Positions 54,461 to 64,000 of a DNA stretch of 64,000 nt are shown one piece after another. Origin of the DNA: Centrapalus pauciflorus (taxonomy: Eukaryota > Streptophyta > Magnoliopsida > Asterales > Asteraceae); NCBI GenBank assembly GCA_020465985.1, contig JAANYP010004453.1, positions 62,001 through 126,000 on the forward strand, written 5' to 3'. The notes below the pieces were generated by a model, which worked only from the letters and a program-made list of their open reading frames with translations, did not search any database and was not told where the DNA came from. The position numbers and the translations under genes are program-made. The stretch's first letter is position 1; every line of letters begins with the position of its first letter.

Positions 54461-56878
54461 TGTCACACCCCGTTACCCCGGTTAGCAACGAAGCGTGACG
54501 TCGTGGAAGCGTAACCATAATCATAATGAACGACCACTATATGGATGTTTTCAAAAATACATCGGTATAACTTTTAAAAGATATAAATGTTTTACATAAC
54601 CCGAAAATGATAAAACGTAGTTCGCAAGATACAGATATTTAAATACATAATTAAATTATCCAAAATAATGCAAGTAAATCTCTGACGGTTTGAAACTGAG
54701 TGAGACTCCTTAAGTGCGGAAGCTTGAAAATACTACCGATGTGATGGACTTGCCTTAATTCCCTGAAAATACACGCTAAAATACGTCAACAAAAATTGTT
54801 GGTGAGCTCATAGGTTTACACGTAAATCTGACTTGTATGGACAACAATAATAGAGCTTGAATTTATAAAATCATAAATTCCATGTTATGTATTACATATA
54901 AACCATCATGCAACCGAAGCTTCATTTAAAATGAGTTTGCCCTGTGCAGTATTCCCATACGTAATACCGTGTGTTAAATATATATGCACTCGCTGTTAGC
55001 CAACCCGAACTAACCCGAATGGGGGACATGACTCCCGATAGATCTATCCACAATATATCCGCGCTTACAAATAAATGCAATTAACGGTTCATGATATAAG
55101 GGCTGATGGAACCACATGTGAATACATAATAGAAATGAAGATATTTTCGTGTCCATATAAAAAAAAGAAGCATGTATTTCATCCCCAAAACATAACAGTG
55201 TGAAAATAGGGGCTATGAGAACTCACCGAGTTTGCGATGGCAAAACGAGCGTAAAAAGTTTTTTAGCGTAAATGGATGGATGATGCGTCGAGTGAGTTTA
55301 ATCGAGCCCTAAATGATAATAGGGACTTAATATCTCTAATATATGATAATATATATATTTATGTATTTTAATGTCTTAAATCACCCAACATTACAAGTTT
55401 ATGAATAAAAACCGCTTAAAACGTCAAGTTTATATATATATAATTTTCCAGTTCGGAGGTTTTTCGGCCTACTTTGAGGCTAGTTTTGACCAAGCTCCAA
55501 AATGTTTTAGGCTTTGGTTTTCTAGGACATTAAACTACTATATACAAAGGATTTTTAGAATCAAGAACGGCCATTTTTCGAGATGTTTAGGTTGGTGAAA
55601 AAGCTCGTTAAAAACCCTATTTTGGCCATTTTTGAGCTGTAAAACTTTCGGTTTCCCAAATAATTTCTGGAGGTCTTAAACTCCAAAATAAATTATGAAA
55701 ACTTCCAGATCTATAGTTAAGACACAGATCTAACTTTTGAGACAAGAATCAACTCATTTCGTTGAGTTATGAATTAGTTACGATTTTTCAAAGTCGATAT
55801 AAATTTTCTACCGAAAATCCGCAGTTTATATACTTGAAATAACTTATGATTCTTGTTGTTTATTCTAAGACTACTTGTATAAAAGTTATAAAAGTTATAA
55901 AACACATATATATCACATGTTTTCATAATATTAACACTTTTATAATGTGTTCATATATTCATAAACACATTTAAAGAAACAACTTAAAAATAAAAACTAG
56001 AAACTTATAAACGTGAGTTTTTATGAAACTTGTTGTTGTTGGTGATTATATATATATTATGGAAGACTTATTATATAAACATAAATGTAAGATGAAATAA
56101 GTTTGTATTTACTTACTTTGATGTGTTTGGAGAATGAAAATGAGTAGGAGACTTGATCTTGAAAGAGTTGCACAAGGAACACTTTGAAATATTTCAAGAA
56201 CACCAAAATTGAAATTCTTGTTTTTGCACAAGGCCTTGATGGCCGATTTTTTTGAGAGTGAAGAGAGAGTTTAGACTTTGAAGGTGTGAAGAAAATGAGA
56301 GGGTTTGGGTCTCTATTTATAGAGAAAATCGAAGTCTTGCAAATGGAGGTGGAGTGTGATAATGGGTGAAATGAAAGGGTGAGGGGTGTGAAAGATTTGA
56401 TTATGAAAGGTTATGGAGTTGGGAAATAAAAATTGAAATCAAATATTGGGTAGTACTACCCTATGGCCGGCCACCTATAGATATTTCTATGTATTTTTTT
56501 TGTATAAATGTATTTAGAATGTATTCTTGTATTTCCATTTCTTTATAAATTCATAAATATTTTTGGATGCATTGTTTTAATGAATTGTTTTAGTCTTGCA
56601 TAATTAATGTTAAGTAATTGTATTAGTGTATGATTAGTGTCATTAATCATAATTTAATTATGTACTTAGTTGAATTAATCCCTCTAATCGTAAATCGATC
56701 GAATTAATTGATTTCTCGATTCATCGCACCGACGAATTTGATTCTAATTGAGTTGAGTTTTCTAATAAACCTTGTTAATCACTTGATTAATTTCTAATGA
56801 CCACTGATTAGGTTATAATTGACTATTAAATACAGATTAGGTCATTGTTGCTAACCTGGTTTAGTGCCGGATGTTACA
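54461..56878 (-). repeat. E8 3' LTR (2418 bp)
   Basis: On the minus strand it starts TGTAACATCCGGCAC and ends GGTAACGGGGTGTGACA. It is homologous along its length to both E6 LTRs, more diverged than these are from each other. The TATA box is the complement of TATTTATA at 56314-56321. The polypurine tract follows at 56879. Confidence 0.93.
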
Positions 56879-56911
56879 GTCTCCCCCTGTTAAGGGAATT
56901 TCGTCCCGAAA

Positions 56912-58965
56912 TTAGCTCGTGTTCTCCACTTCTTGAGTATTTGAGAACAGATGAGGGTATTTTTCTCGGAATTGATCTTCGCGTTCCCACGTAAACTCAG
57001 GACCTCGCTTAGAGTTCCATCTGACTTTTATTATCGGGATCCGGCTGTGCTTTAGTTTCTTGACTTCTCGGTCCATTATTTCTACAGGTTGCTCAATGAA
57101 GTTCAACTTATCGTCTAACTCCAGCTCGTCCATGGGTATAACGAGTGATTCATCAGCCAGACAGTTCTTAAGATTGGACACGTGGAAGGTATTATGAACG
57201 TTGCTAAGCTCTGGGGGCAGATCGAGTCGGTAAGCTACTGGGCCAATTCTATTGGTGATCTTGAATGGTCCGATATAACGAGGATTGAGTTTTCCCCGTT
57301 TCCCGAAACGGATTACGCCCTTCCAAGGCGAGATTTTCAACATTACTTGATCTCCCTCTTGAAAATCCAAGTCCTTCCGTCGAACATCAGCATAGCTTTT
57401 CTGTCGATCCCGCGCGATCTTTAATCGGTTTCGAATCTGGGCTATCTTTTCTTAAGTCTCTTGGATGATCTCAGGTCCAGTAATCTGACTATCTCCTACT
57501 TCACCCCAACAAAGTGGTAATCGACACTTTCGCCCGTAGAGTGCCTCGAATGGAGCAGTCTTAATACTTGAGTGATAGCTGTTGTTATCGGAAAACTCCA
57601 CTAATGGCAGGTGCCTGTCCCAACTTTTACCAAAGTCGATAACACATGCCCTTAGCATGTCTTCCAACGCTTGAATCGTCCTTTCACTCTGACCATCCGT
57701 TTGTGGGTGGTAGGCTGTGCTCATATCTAGACGTGTACCCAATGCCTCTTGCAACGATTGCCAAAATCTTGATGTGAACCGGCTGTCCCTGTCTGATATA
57801 ATTGATACTGGCACTCCATGCCTTGAGACGACTTTTTTAAGATAGATTCGTGTTAACTTATCCATCTTATCAGTTTCCTTGATTGGCAGGAAGTGCGCGG
57901 TTTTGGTAAGTCGATCCACAATCCCCCAAATGGTGTCATAACCTCCAGAAGTCTTCGGCAACTTGGTGATGAAATCCATGGTGATGTTTTCCCACTTCCA
58001 CTAGGGTATTTCTGGTTGAACTAGCAATCCTTATGGTTTCTGGTGCTCAGCCTTAACCTTCAAACATGTTAAGCACTTGCTGACATAGGTAGCAATGTCA
58101 GCCTTCATGTTTGGCCACCAGTACATTCCCTTCAAGTCGTGGTACATCTTATCTGACCCTGGATGAATAGCATATCTTGTTTTATGCCTTTCATCCATGA
58201 TCAGCTTCCTTACTCCTCCAAATTTTGGTAGCCAAATTCTGTCCATGAAGTACCGACATCCATCTGACTTGATTTCAAACTGCTTATCCATACCTCTCAA
58301 GGCTTCATCCAGTAGATTACCCTCCTTGACTGCTTCTTCTTGTGCCTTGCGGACTTGAGAGTTTAGGTTTTACTGTATAGTCATGACCAAAGCTCGGACT
58401 CTCAATGGCTTAACCCGTTCCTTTCGGCTCTGAACATCAGCTACGACATTCGCCTTCCCCGGATGATAACGAATTTCGCAGTGATAATCGCTAAGCAGTT
58501 CAACCCAACGACGTTGCCTCATATTTAACTCTTTCTGATTCAGGATATGCTGAAGGCTTTTATGGTCTGTGAACACCGTGCACTTGGTTCCGTACAGGTA
58601 GTGCCTCCATACTTTGAGAGCAAACACCACTGCTCCAAGCTCCAAGTCATGTGTCGTATAGTTCACCTCGTGAATTTTGAGCTGCCGTGATGCGTAAGCA
58701 ATCACTTTATCCCTTTGCATGAGCACACAACCTAATCCATTCTGTGAGGCATCACAGTAGACCACAAAATTTTTAGTTCCTTCAGGTAAGGACAGAATTG
58801 GTGCACTACATAATCTTTGCTTTAACTGTTGAAACGCCTTTTCCTGCTCTTCACCCCAGATATATTTTACATCCTTCCGGGTCAACTCTATTAGGGAACC
58901 TGCTATCTTTGAGAAGTTTTCAATAAATCTCCTATAATAACCGGCAAGTCCTAGAAATTGGCGAG
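56912..58965 (-). pseudogene. E8 pol: RT end, RNase H, integrase, C-terminal domain
   Basis: One continuous frame from 58965 to 56912 with four nonsense codons (58370, 58031, 58001 and 57452). The RT end reads RQFLGLAGYYRRFIENFSKI. RNase H shows all four acidic positions: FVVYCDASQNGLGCVL, YTTHDLELGAVVFALK, CTVFTDHKSLQHIL and VVADVQSRK. Integrase has the HHCC domain (ERHKTRYAIHPGSDKMYHDL...CLTCLKVK) and an intact DDE triad in MDFITKLPKT, SIISDRDSRFTS and DGQSERTIQALEDM. The C-terminal domain includes KGVIRFGKRGKLNPRYIGPF, DLPPELSNVHNTFHVSNLKN and a chromodomain-like VEIMDREVKKLKHSRIPIIK then WEREDQFREKYPHLF. Confidence 0.95.
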
Positions 58966-59622
58966 TGTTGGTACACCTTGTGTGACGATAGCAGTCTATG
59001 TGATCCTACATTGTGATCTTAGCAAGTGTTTGTTATATATGTTTATATATGGTTGATATTTATTATTGTTTGTATGTTTGAACTTGATGTAACGTATTAC
59101 AAGAAGTTCAAACATATAGTTCAAAGATAAAAACAATCATATGGTAATAGCATAAGTTTCAACACTTAGTTGTTTATATGTGAAGGTAAATTCGAAATTA
59201 TCTAAGGCTAGGATTCGAATCTAGTTAGATTCGAATGAGCCTCTTGATAGATTCGAATGTATCCGCGTAGGCAGATTCGAGAGTGTCAATGTGGACAAAC
59301 TCGAATGGGCCTTGGGCCGGATTCGAGTTTGGCCCATAACAGACTCGAATCAGCCTCTATAATTAGGGATAGACTCGATTAATTATTAGACTTTTTGCAG
59401 AATTCGTCAGGGATTAAGCATTAAGCGATCTCGAGTTTATCATCAGTGTTAGTGCCGTTTCGGAGAGAATCAGTTCGTAGGATCGTTCGTGTGTCGTTCG
59501 TTCAGCCTCTGATAGTCTCCGTGTTTCGTGTGTGAGAGTTGTTTCCGTCTACCCGTTAACGAGGATTCCGCACTCGTTGACGGTTCCGCGTCTAGATAGA
59601 TCTCGTAGTGGTAGACCTTACA
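58966..59622 (+). repeat. E9 5' LTR (657 bp)
   Basis: Starts TGTTGGTACACCTTGTGTGA and ends GGTAGACCTTACA, then GG and the primer site. The first 40 bp and the R-U5 end match the E5 LTR. The U3 between them does not: it has no TTCTAGAA array but about ten ATTCGAAT/ATTCGAGT words (59170-59375). TATA-like TATATATG occurs at about 59033-59050. Confidence 0.93.
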
Positions 59623-59624
59623 GG

Positions 59625-59637
59625 TGGTATCAGAGAC
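59625..59637 (+). other. E9 primer-binding site (tRNA-Met type)
   Basis: TGGTATCAGAGAC, 2 nt after the LTR end, identical to that of E5. Confidence 0.92.
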
Positions 59638-60269
59638 TACGGAGTGTTCTCGGTGTTCTTCGTGTTCATCTAGATACATTCTAGGTTTCTTGACGCTAGT
59701 TGGACGGTTTTTCCCCAAAATCGTGTTTTTGAGCTTAGCAAATTCTTATTCGGGAAATACTTTGTTATTTTTCACGTTTTTGATCGAAATCAATATTTTT
59801 CTTTGTAAAAATATTGATTTAATCTGCAAAACGTAAAGAATTCGAAGTGTTAGCCGTTTTTCGAGTTTGCGGCGCTCGAATCTATTAGGGGTAATTAGGG
59901 TTACACTTAGTCTCGAGTCTAACCAAAATCCGCTCCTTTCGAGTCTGATTCAGAGGGTTTCGATTCTATTTCGAGTTTGTGCTACATTCGAATAGGGTCT
60001 CGAGTCTAATTTCGAGTTTAATTCGAGTTTAGTTTAGTTTCGAATAGGGTTTCGAATCTGCTGTAATTTCGAGTTTGTCTGACCTTCGAATCTGAGGACT
60101 TTTCGAATCTGACATGATTTCAAGTTTAACTGAATTATAACACTTAATCGAATTTAATCCCAAATAAATTGGAATCTGATTACATTCGAATCTACCTAGA
60201 TTCGAACGAATTAATTCACATTAGTTTCGAATTAAATTAATTAAGGTCAATTCAATTACTTTCGAAAAG
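59638..60269 (+). other. E9 leader, TTCGA-rich
   Basis: Non-coding between primer site and gag ATG. From about 59875 to 60230 it contains many TTCGAGT, TTCGAAT and TCGAGTC words in no fixed period. No upstream reading frame looks conserved. Confidence 0.75.
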
Positions 60270-63146
60270 ATGTCAAATCTTCAAAAATTCCTGGAAATGG
60301 ACCACGAGGTCGGGAAGGCAAACGCTCCGCCTAAGCTAATGAAAATCGAAGATTATTACTGGTGGAAAGATCGGTTTACCGATTTCGTGCGTTTTAATGA
60401 CATGCGCATGTGGGTATGTATCGACGAAGGATATATTCCACCAGTTTCAGAAGTTGAAGGCCGTCAGAAAGTCTTATCATACCAAATGATGAAGGAGGAT
60501 GATAAGAAATTGTATGAAGCCGAAAACAAAGCTTTCTCAATAATCCGAATGGCTTTGCCTCAGGATATACTGCACACATTTAGGACTCAAAAGACGTCAA
60601 AGGAACTTTGGGAGTCTCTAGAAAAGAGGTGTGAGGGTAATCCTTGGGTTCCTAGAAAGCGTACAGAGCTGTTGAAACAACAGTTTGCAATTTTCAAGGC
60701 GTGAAAGGATGAACAGCTGGATGATATCATCACCCGGTTCTATCACCTATTGACGGAACTTGAAAGTCACGGGATTGAGTATACTTACACCGACAAGAAC
60801 AACAAGCTTCTTGATGCCTTACCAGCCAAATGGGCTATGTATGTGGCAATGATCAAGGTGAACGAGGACAAGTATTATACTCAATCTCTGGATGATATTG
60901 CGGGAACGTTGCGGGCATATCACTTCGAGCTACTGAAGGCCGAAACTGATTACGAACAAGTCCAGAATCCAGCAATGTAGTTTGGAAAGACAACAAAACC
61001 TTCAGCGACAGCCGACCTGAAGACTGCTACAACGTTTTTCACCGGAGAAACGTCGTCACCAGCAGAGACTGATGACACATTGAATCGCGCGTTCTTAGGA
61101 TTAGGAAGATTGGAAGAACCGCAGCCTCAAGTACAACAGGCATCGACATCTCAGAGCTATTCGAAGATGCCCATGAGCGCAAAATCAGCGGAAGAACATT
61201 TGAATCTGCTTGCTTCTTTTGTGGCCGCGTACGGGAATTGTGTTCAGGGGAAGATTAACGATCCTGCTCTCTGGGATGAAGACTACGATCAGGTCGACCC
61301 TGATGATCTTGAGGAAATGGATCTTAAATGGCAACTGGCCATGGTAACCCAAAGGGTTAAGAGATTCATTAAAAGAACTGGGAGGAATCTGACAATGAAC
61401 AACAAGGGGATTGGATTTGATAAGTCCAAGGTAAAGTGCTACAACTGTCAAGGTCTGGGACACTTCGCCAGAGAATGTCAGAGGCCGAAAGTAAAAACGT
61501 ATCAAGGGCAGAATCAGCATCAGGGACAGTATCAGAATCAGTCTCAACAACGATACCTTCTGAGTTCATCTGCCGGTCAAGCCAACCTAGCGGGTCTACT
61601 ATCCAATGTCACTTCAGACAGACAGCTAGATGGTACGTATGACTGGAGCTCACATCCAGAATCAAATGCTCGAGCTTTTATGGCAGAAGTCACGGAAACT
61701 GGGTGTGATGGGGAAGAGCAGACCACAAGGGACAGCAGTCCGATGTGGGTGGAGAAGGCGAATGATCAGACAGTTCTGGAGTTTGCTGCTCAGATGGCCA
61801 ACGTGGAATCTGATAACTCAAAGGTTAGTCTGACTTACTCTCTTTTTCGTGAATTATGTGCGTTGTGTGTTAATTCTAACGATAGGTTAAATCTAGTCTT
61901 AGAATCACATAAAACCATAACTGCTCAAAATGAGAATTTAAAAATTGAAAACGCTAGCCTAAACGATATCAAGCAAGATGTTAAAGAAAAGCTTAAGGCT
62001 GATGCTCAAGACGTAATAGTTCTAAAAGACAAACTGAGTGAGCAGTGTGTTAGGATAGAGCTAATGTATGAGCACGTAGAAGCCTTGACCAAAAGTCTTA
62101 AGGACAAAGACATAGAGCTAGCTGAAACAAAGGTAAAGGTAGCCGAGGCAAATAGCAAGTTGGAAAAGTTTAGGAATTCAAGCCTAAACCTAGGGAAAGT
62201 TTTAGACGCCCAACGACAGTCTAAAAAGCCAGTAGGTCTAGGATTTCACGAAATTCCTCCACCTTTCAATGCAAACTATGTGCCTCAGCCTCAGGAGAAA
62301 ACTGACAAATCAGTAGATTTAGAGGACACACCTGAACCTAAGTCTGAGCCTGTAGTCGAAAATACACCTAAGGTGGCTGACACAACCGTCAAGGTTAAGA
62401 AAGTCAAATTTGTGACTTCCTCCAGTGAAACACCTGCAGGAAAACAGAAAATTGATTGGGCTGATCAGGACGATGAGCCAGTCGCCATAGATGTACAAAA
62501 GGAACTAGACACTAGTGAGACACCTAAGTCTAAGGGAACACACAAAAAGTCCATAGATAATATGTCTTGCTTCAGATGTCACGAGAAGGGGCATGTTGCT
62601 TCTCACTGTCCGCTTAGGAAAACCGATGTTACACCTAAGACAGTGAACCCAACACCTGTTAAGCCCTCAACCAGTGTGGCGAGCACCAGTAGTTCTCAAA
62701 GTACCGAGAAAACTGTGCAGGCCGCACCTAAACAAGTTGTGAAAAACACACCGGTAAAGGTTGGACCAAAGGAAGTGATTAGGACAAATTCACCGAATCG
62801 TGTCATTAATCAATCTAGGTCAGCACCACAACAAGTCTATAGGAGCACAACACCTAGCAGGGCACACACTCCAGTTAGGTCTCATACTCCAGTTAGACAT
62901 TACGCACCGGTAAAAGCTCAGGGATCACAGTCCGAAATGCAATATAATAAGAATTATTCTAGAGCTCCACAACAAATGCCTACTCCAAGGCAAAGAGTGA
63001 ACTTAAATCACTCGGCACCACAACAAACTCCAGTTCAAAGGCCCAAGTCACCTGAAAGGCGAGATGGGTATTTGAAAGAGTTCAAGTATGTGGACGAGAA
63101 TGGTATAACCAAGTCAGTTATGGCTTGGGTTCCCCGTGATAACTAA
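60270..63146 (+). pseudogene. E9 gag (958 codons, two nonsense codons)
   Basis: ATG 60270 (MSNLQKFLEMDHEVGKANAP) was chosen because E5 gag starts at the same residue. The N-terminal domain has IEDYYWWKDRFTDFVRF; the core has LLTELESHGIEYTYTDKNNK and LLDALPAKWAMYVAMIKVNE. TGA at 60702 and TAG at 60978 interrupt an otherwise continuous frame. Knuckle 1 CYNCQGLGHFAREC is at about 61438-61479. A coiled coil covers about 61870-62200 (VLKDKLSEQCVRIELMYEHV). Knuckle 2 CFRCHEKGHVASHC is at about 62569-62610. A basic Pro-rich tail with TPVRSHTPVRHYAPVK precedes SVMAWVPRDN and the terminal TAA (63144). Gag makes the particle and binds RNA. Stops at 60702 and 60978 are not shared with E5, unlike the terminal TAA. 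Confidence 0.93.
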
Positions 63147-63170
63147 CCTATTTTCTTTCATGTGCAGGAG
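63142..63170 (+). promoter_or_regulatory. Candidate 3' splice site at E9 gag/pol junction
   Basis: ACTAACC contains both the gag TAA (63144-63146) and a CTAAC branch-point consensus. A pyrimidine-rich stretch follows, then GTGCAG|GAG with the AG ending at 63167. GAG (63168) is in the gag frame. It is nearly identical in E5. Confidence 0.55.
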
Positions 63171-64000
63171 ATTACCACAGGTCCAAACAACAAGTGGTTC
63201 GTCGCCATAGGATGCTCCAGGCACATGACAAGGGAAAGAGGTCTACTTACAGACTTCAAGGGTGGGAATCGGGGATTCGTATCATTCGCGGGTAACAAGG
63301 GTGGAAATATCACGGGTACCGGAGTGGTCACTAATGGGACGATAAAGTTGGACCAAGTTTATCACGTTGATAAACTGGTTCACAATCTCATTAGTGTATC
63401 TCAAATCTGTGATAAGAAGAACTCAGTGTTATTTACTGACACTGAGGCGTTAGTGCTAAAGCCGGGATTCAAGATTCCTGAAGAATGGGTATTGATGCGG
63501 GCACCAAGGAAGAATGACTTGTACATGCTGGATATGAACAAGTCGGAGACTTCGATGGGGCCAATTTGTTTACTATCCAAAGCTTCGGAGACAGAATCCG
63601 TACTGTGGCACAGACGCATGGCTCACTTGCACCTAAGAAAGATGAACTACATAACAAAGAATGGACTGGTGCAAGGTGTGCCTATGAAGAGCTTTCAGTT
63701 CGAGGACAAGTGTCTACCGTGCATGAAGGGCAAGCAACATAAGAAGACACACAAGTCCAAAACGCAGAATTCCATAACCTCAACATTCGATTTGTTGCAT
63801 ATGGACCTTTTCGGCCCAATCAACAAAAGGAGTATCGGAGGTAGTTGGTACTGTTTGGTTATCACTGACGATTACTCATGTTTTTCTTGGGTTTTCTTTT
63901 TAGGTACAAAGGACGAGACGGCTTCCAAGCTCATCGGGTTCTTAGACCAAGTGGAGAATTCCTACGGAACAAGGGTTAAAAGGATTCGTAGTGATAATGG
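63147..64000 (+). pseudogene. E9 pol, N-terminal part: protease and integrase
   Basis: Continues in the gag frame: VQEITTGPNNKWFVAIGCSR, then HMTRERG. The protease DSG (intact in E5 as WFVDSG) is AIG here, so the protease is dead. GFVSFAGNKGGNITGTG and HNLISVSQICDKKNSVLF follow. The integrase zinc domain is intact: ESVLWHRRMAHLHLRKMNYI and KCLPCMKGKQHKKTHKSK. The catalytic core shows LLHMDLFGPINKRSIGGSWY (first Asp) and VKRIRSDNG (second Asp) at the window edge. No stop from 63147 to 64000. Confidence 0.94.

Larger units (their letters stand above)
54461..58965 (-). mobile_element. E8: Ty3 chromovirus-like element, same family as E6, cut by E9
   Basis: Minus strand: 3' LTR (56878-54461), polypurine tract (56879-56892), and pol read from 58965 to 56912. 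The element stops abruptly inside RT where E9 begins; its 5' half should lie beyond the right edge of the window. LTR, polypurine tract and pol match E6 closely. Pol has no frameshift in about 680 codons, so it is the least decayed Ty3 copy here. TAGTT (54456-54460) would be its left target duplication. Confidence 0.93.
58966..64000 (+). mobile_element. E9: Sirevirus-like Ty1/copia element, 5' part, same family as E5
   Basis: Plus strand: 5' LTR (58966-59622), primer site, 633-nt leader, large gag (60270-63146), protease and integrase up to the window edge. It is inserted in E8 RT; GCGAG (58961-58965) is the left target duplication candidate. Gag and pol match E5 throughout, including both zinc knuckles and the gag/pol junction. 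It has two gag nonsense codons and a destroyed protease active site, otherwise the frame is open to position 64000. Confidence 0.95.

Noticed and set aside
61185..61569. Antisense frames within E9 gag
   Set aside because: The opposite strand encodes a clear zinc knuckle and gag core with a full-length counterpart in E5, so these are shadows.

Overview
The window is plant nuclear DNA made almost entirely of LTR retrotransposons inserted into one another. I found no cellular protein gene, rRNA, tRNA or CRISPR array. Plant origin follows from the lineages: an Athila-like Ty3 element primed by tRNA-Asp, chromovirus-like Ty3 elements with long LTRs, and Sirevirus-like Ty1/copia elements with very large gags. 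The gag, pol and third-ORF sequences look to me like those of Asteraceae, but that is recall and not shown by the sequence.

Layout. E1 (1-3205, minus) is the 5' part of an Athila-like element with broken gag, tRNA-Asp primer site and one LTR; the rest lies left of the window. E2 (about 3840-14500, plus) is an old Ty3 relic. Its gag is split by a probable solo LTR (5574-10389, 5-bp duplication ATTAG), which itself holds a fold-back DNA transposon (6781-8487) beside TA microsatellites. Its pol is split by a 955-bp GC-rich-ended insertion flanked by a 100-bp direct duplication. E3 (about 14507-53553, plus) is a Ty1/copia relic that hosts most of the window. Its gag is split by Ty3 element E4 (15405-23918). 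Its integrase region is a 757-bp tandem triplication (26789-29064). Its 3' spacer is split by copia element E5, and a third ORF lies at 52129-53553.

E5 (30804-51046, minus) is a Sirevirus-like copia element. Its integrase is interrupted by Ty3 element E6 (36521-46191, minus; perfect 5-bp duplication CAGTG). In the third ORF of E3 sits a copia LTR, E7 (53554-53867, minus). Next to it is Ty3 element E8 (54461-58965, minus; same family as E6), and E8 is cut by copia element E9 (58966-64000, plus; same family as E5), which runs off the right edge. The E5/E9 copia family and the E6/E8 Ty3 family have therefore each inserted into the other.

Every element is defective through nonsense codons, frameshifts, lost catalytic residues or deletions. 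E8 and E9 are the least decayed: E8 pol keeps one reading frame with four nonsense codons, and E9 gag has two nonsense codons before its normal end.

The most interesting signals concern expression. In both E5 and E9 the gag stop codon lies inside a plant-like branch point (CTAAC), followed by a pyrimidine tract and CAG|GAG, with pol continuing in the same frame. The third ORF of E3 has an equally good acceptor just before its ATG. The E5 LTR has a regularly spaced array of TTCTAGAA heat-shock-element cores in its U3. Repeated microhomology-flanked tandem duplications in the dead elements are a second theme.
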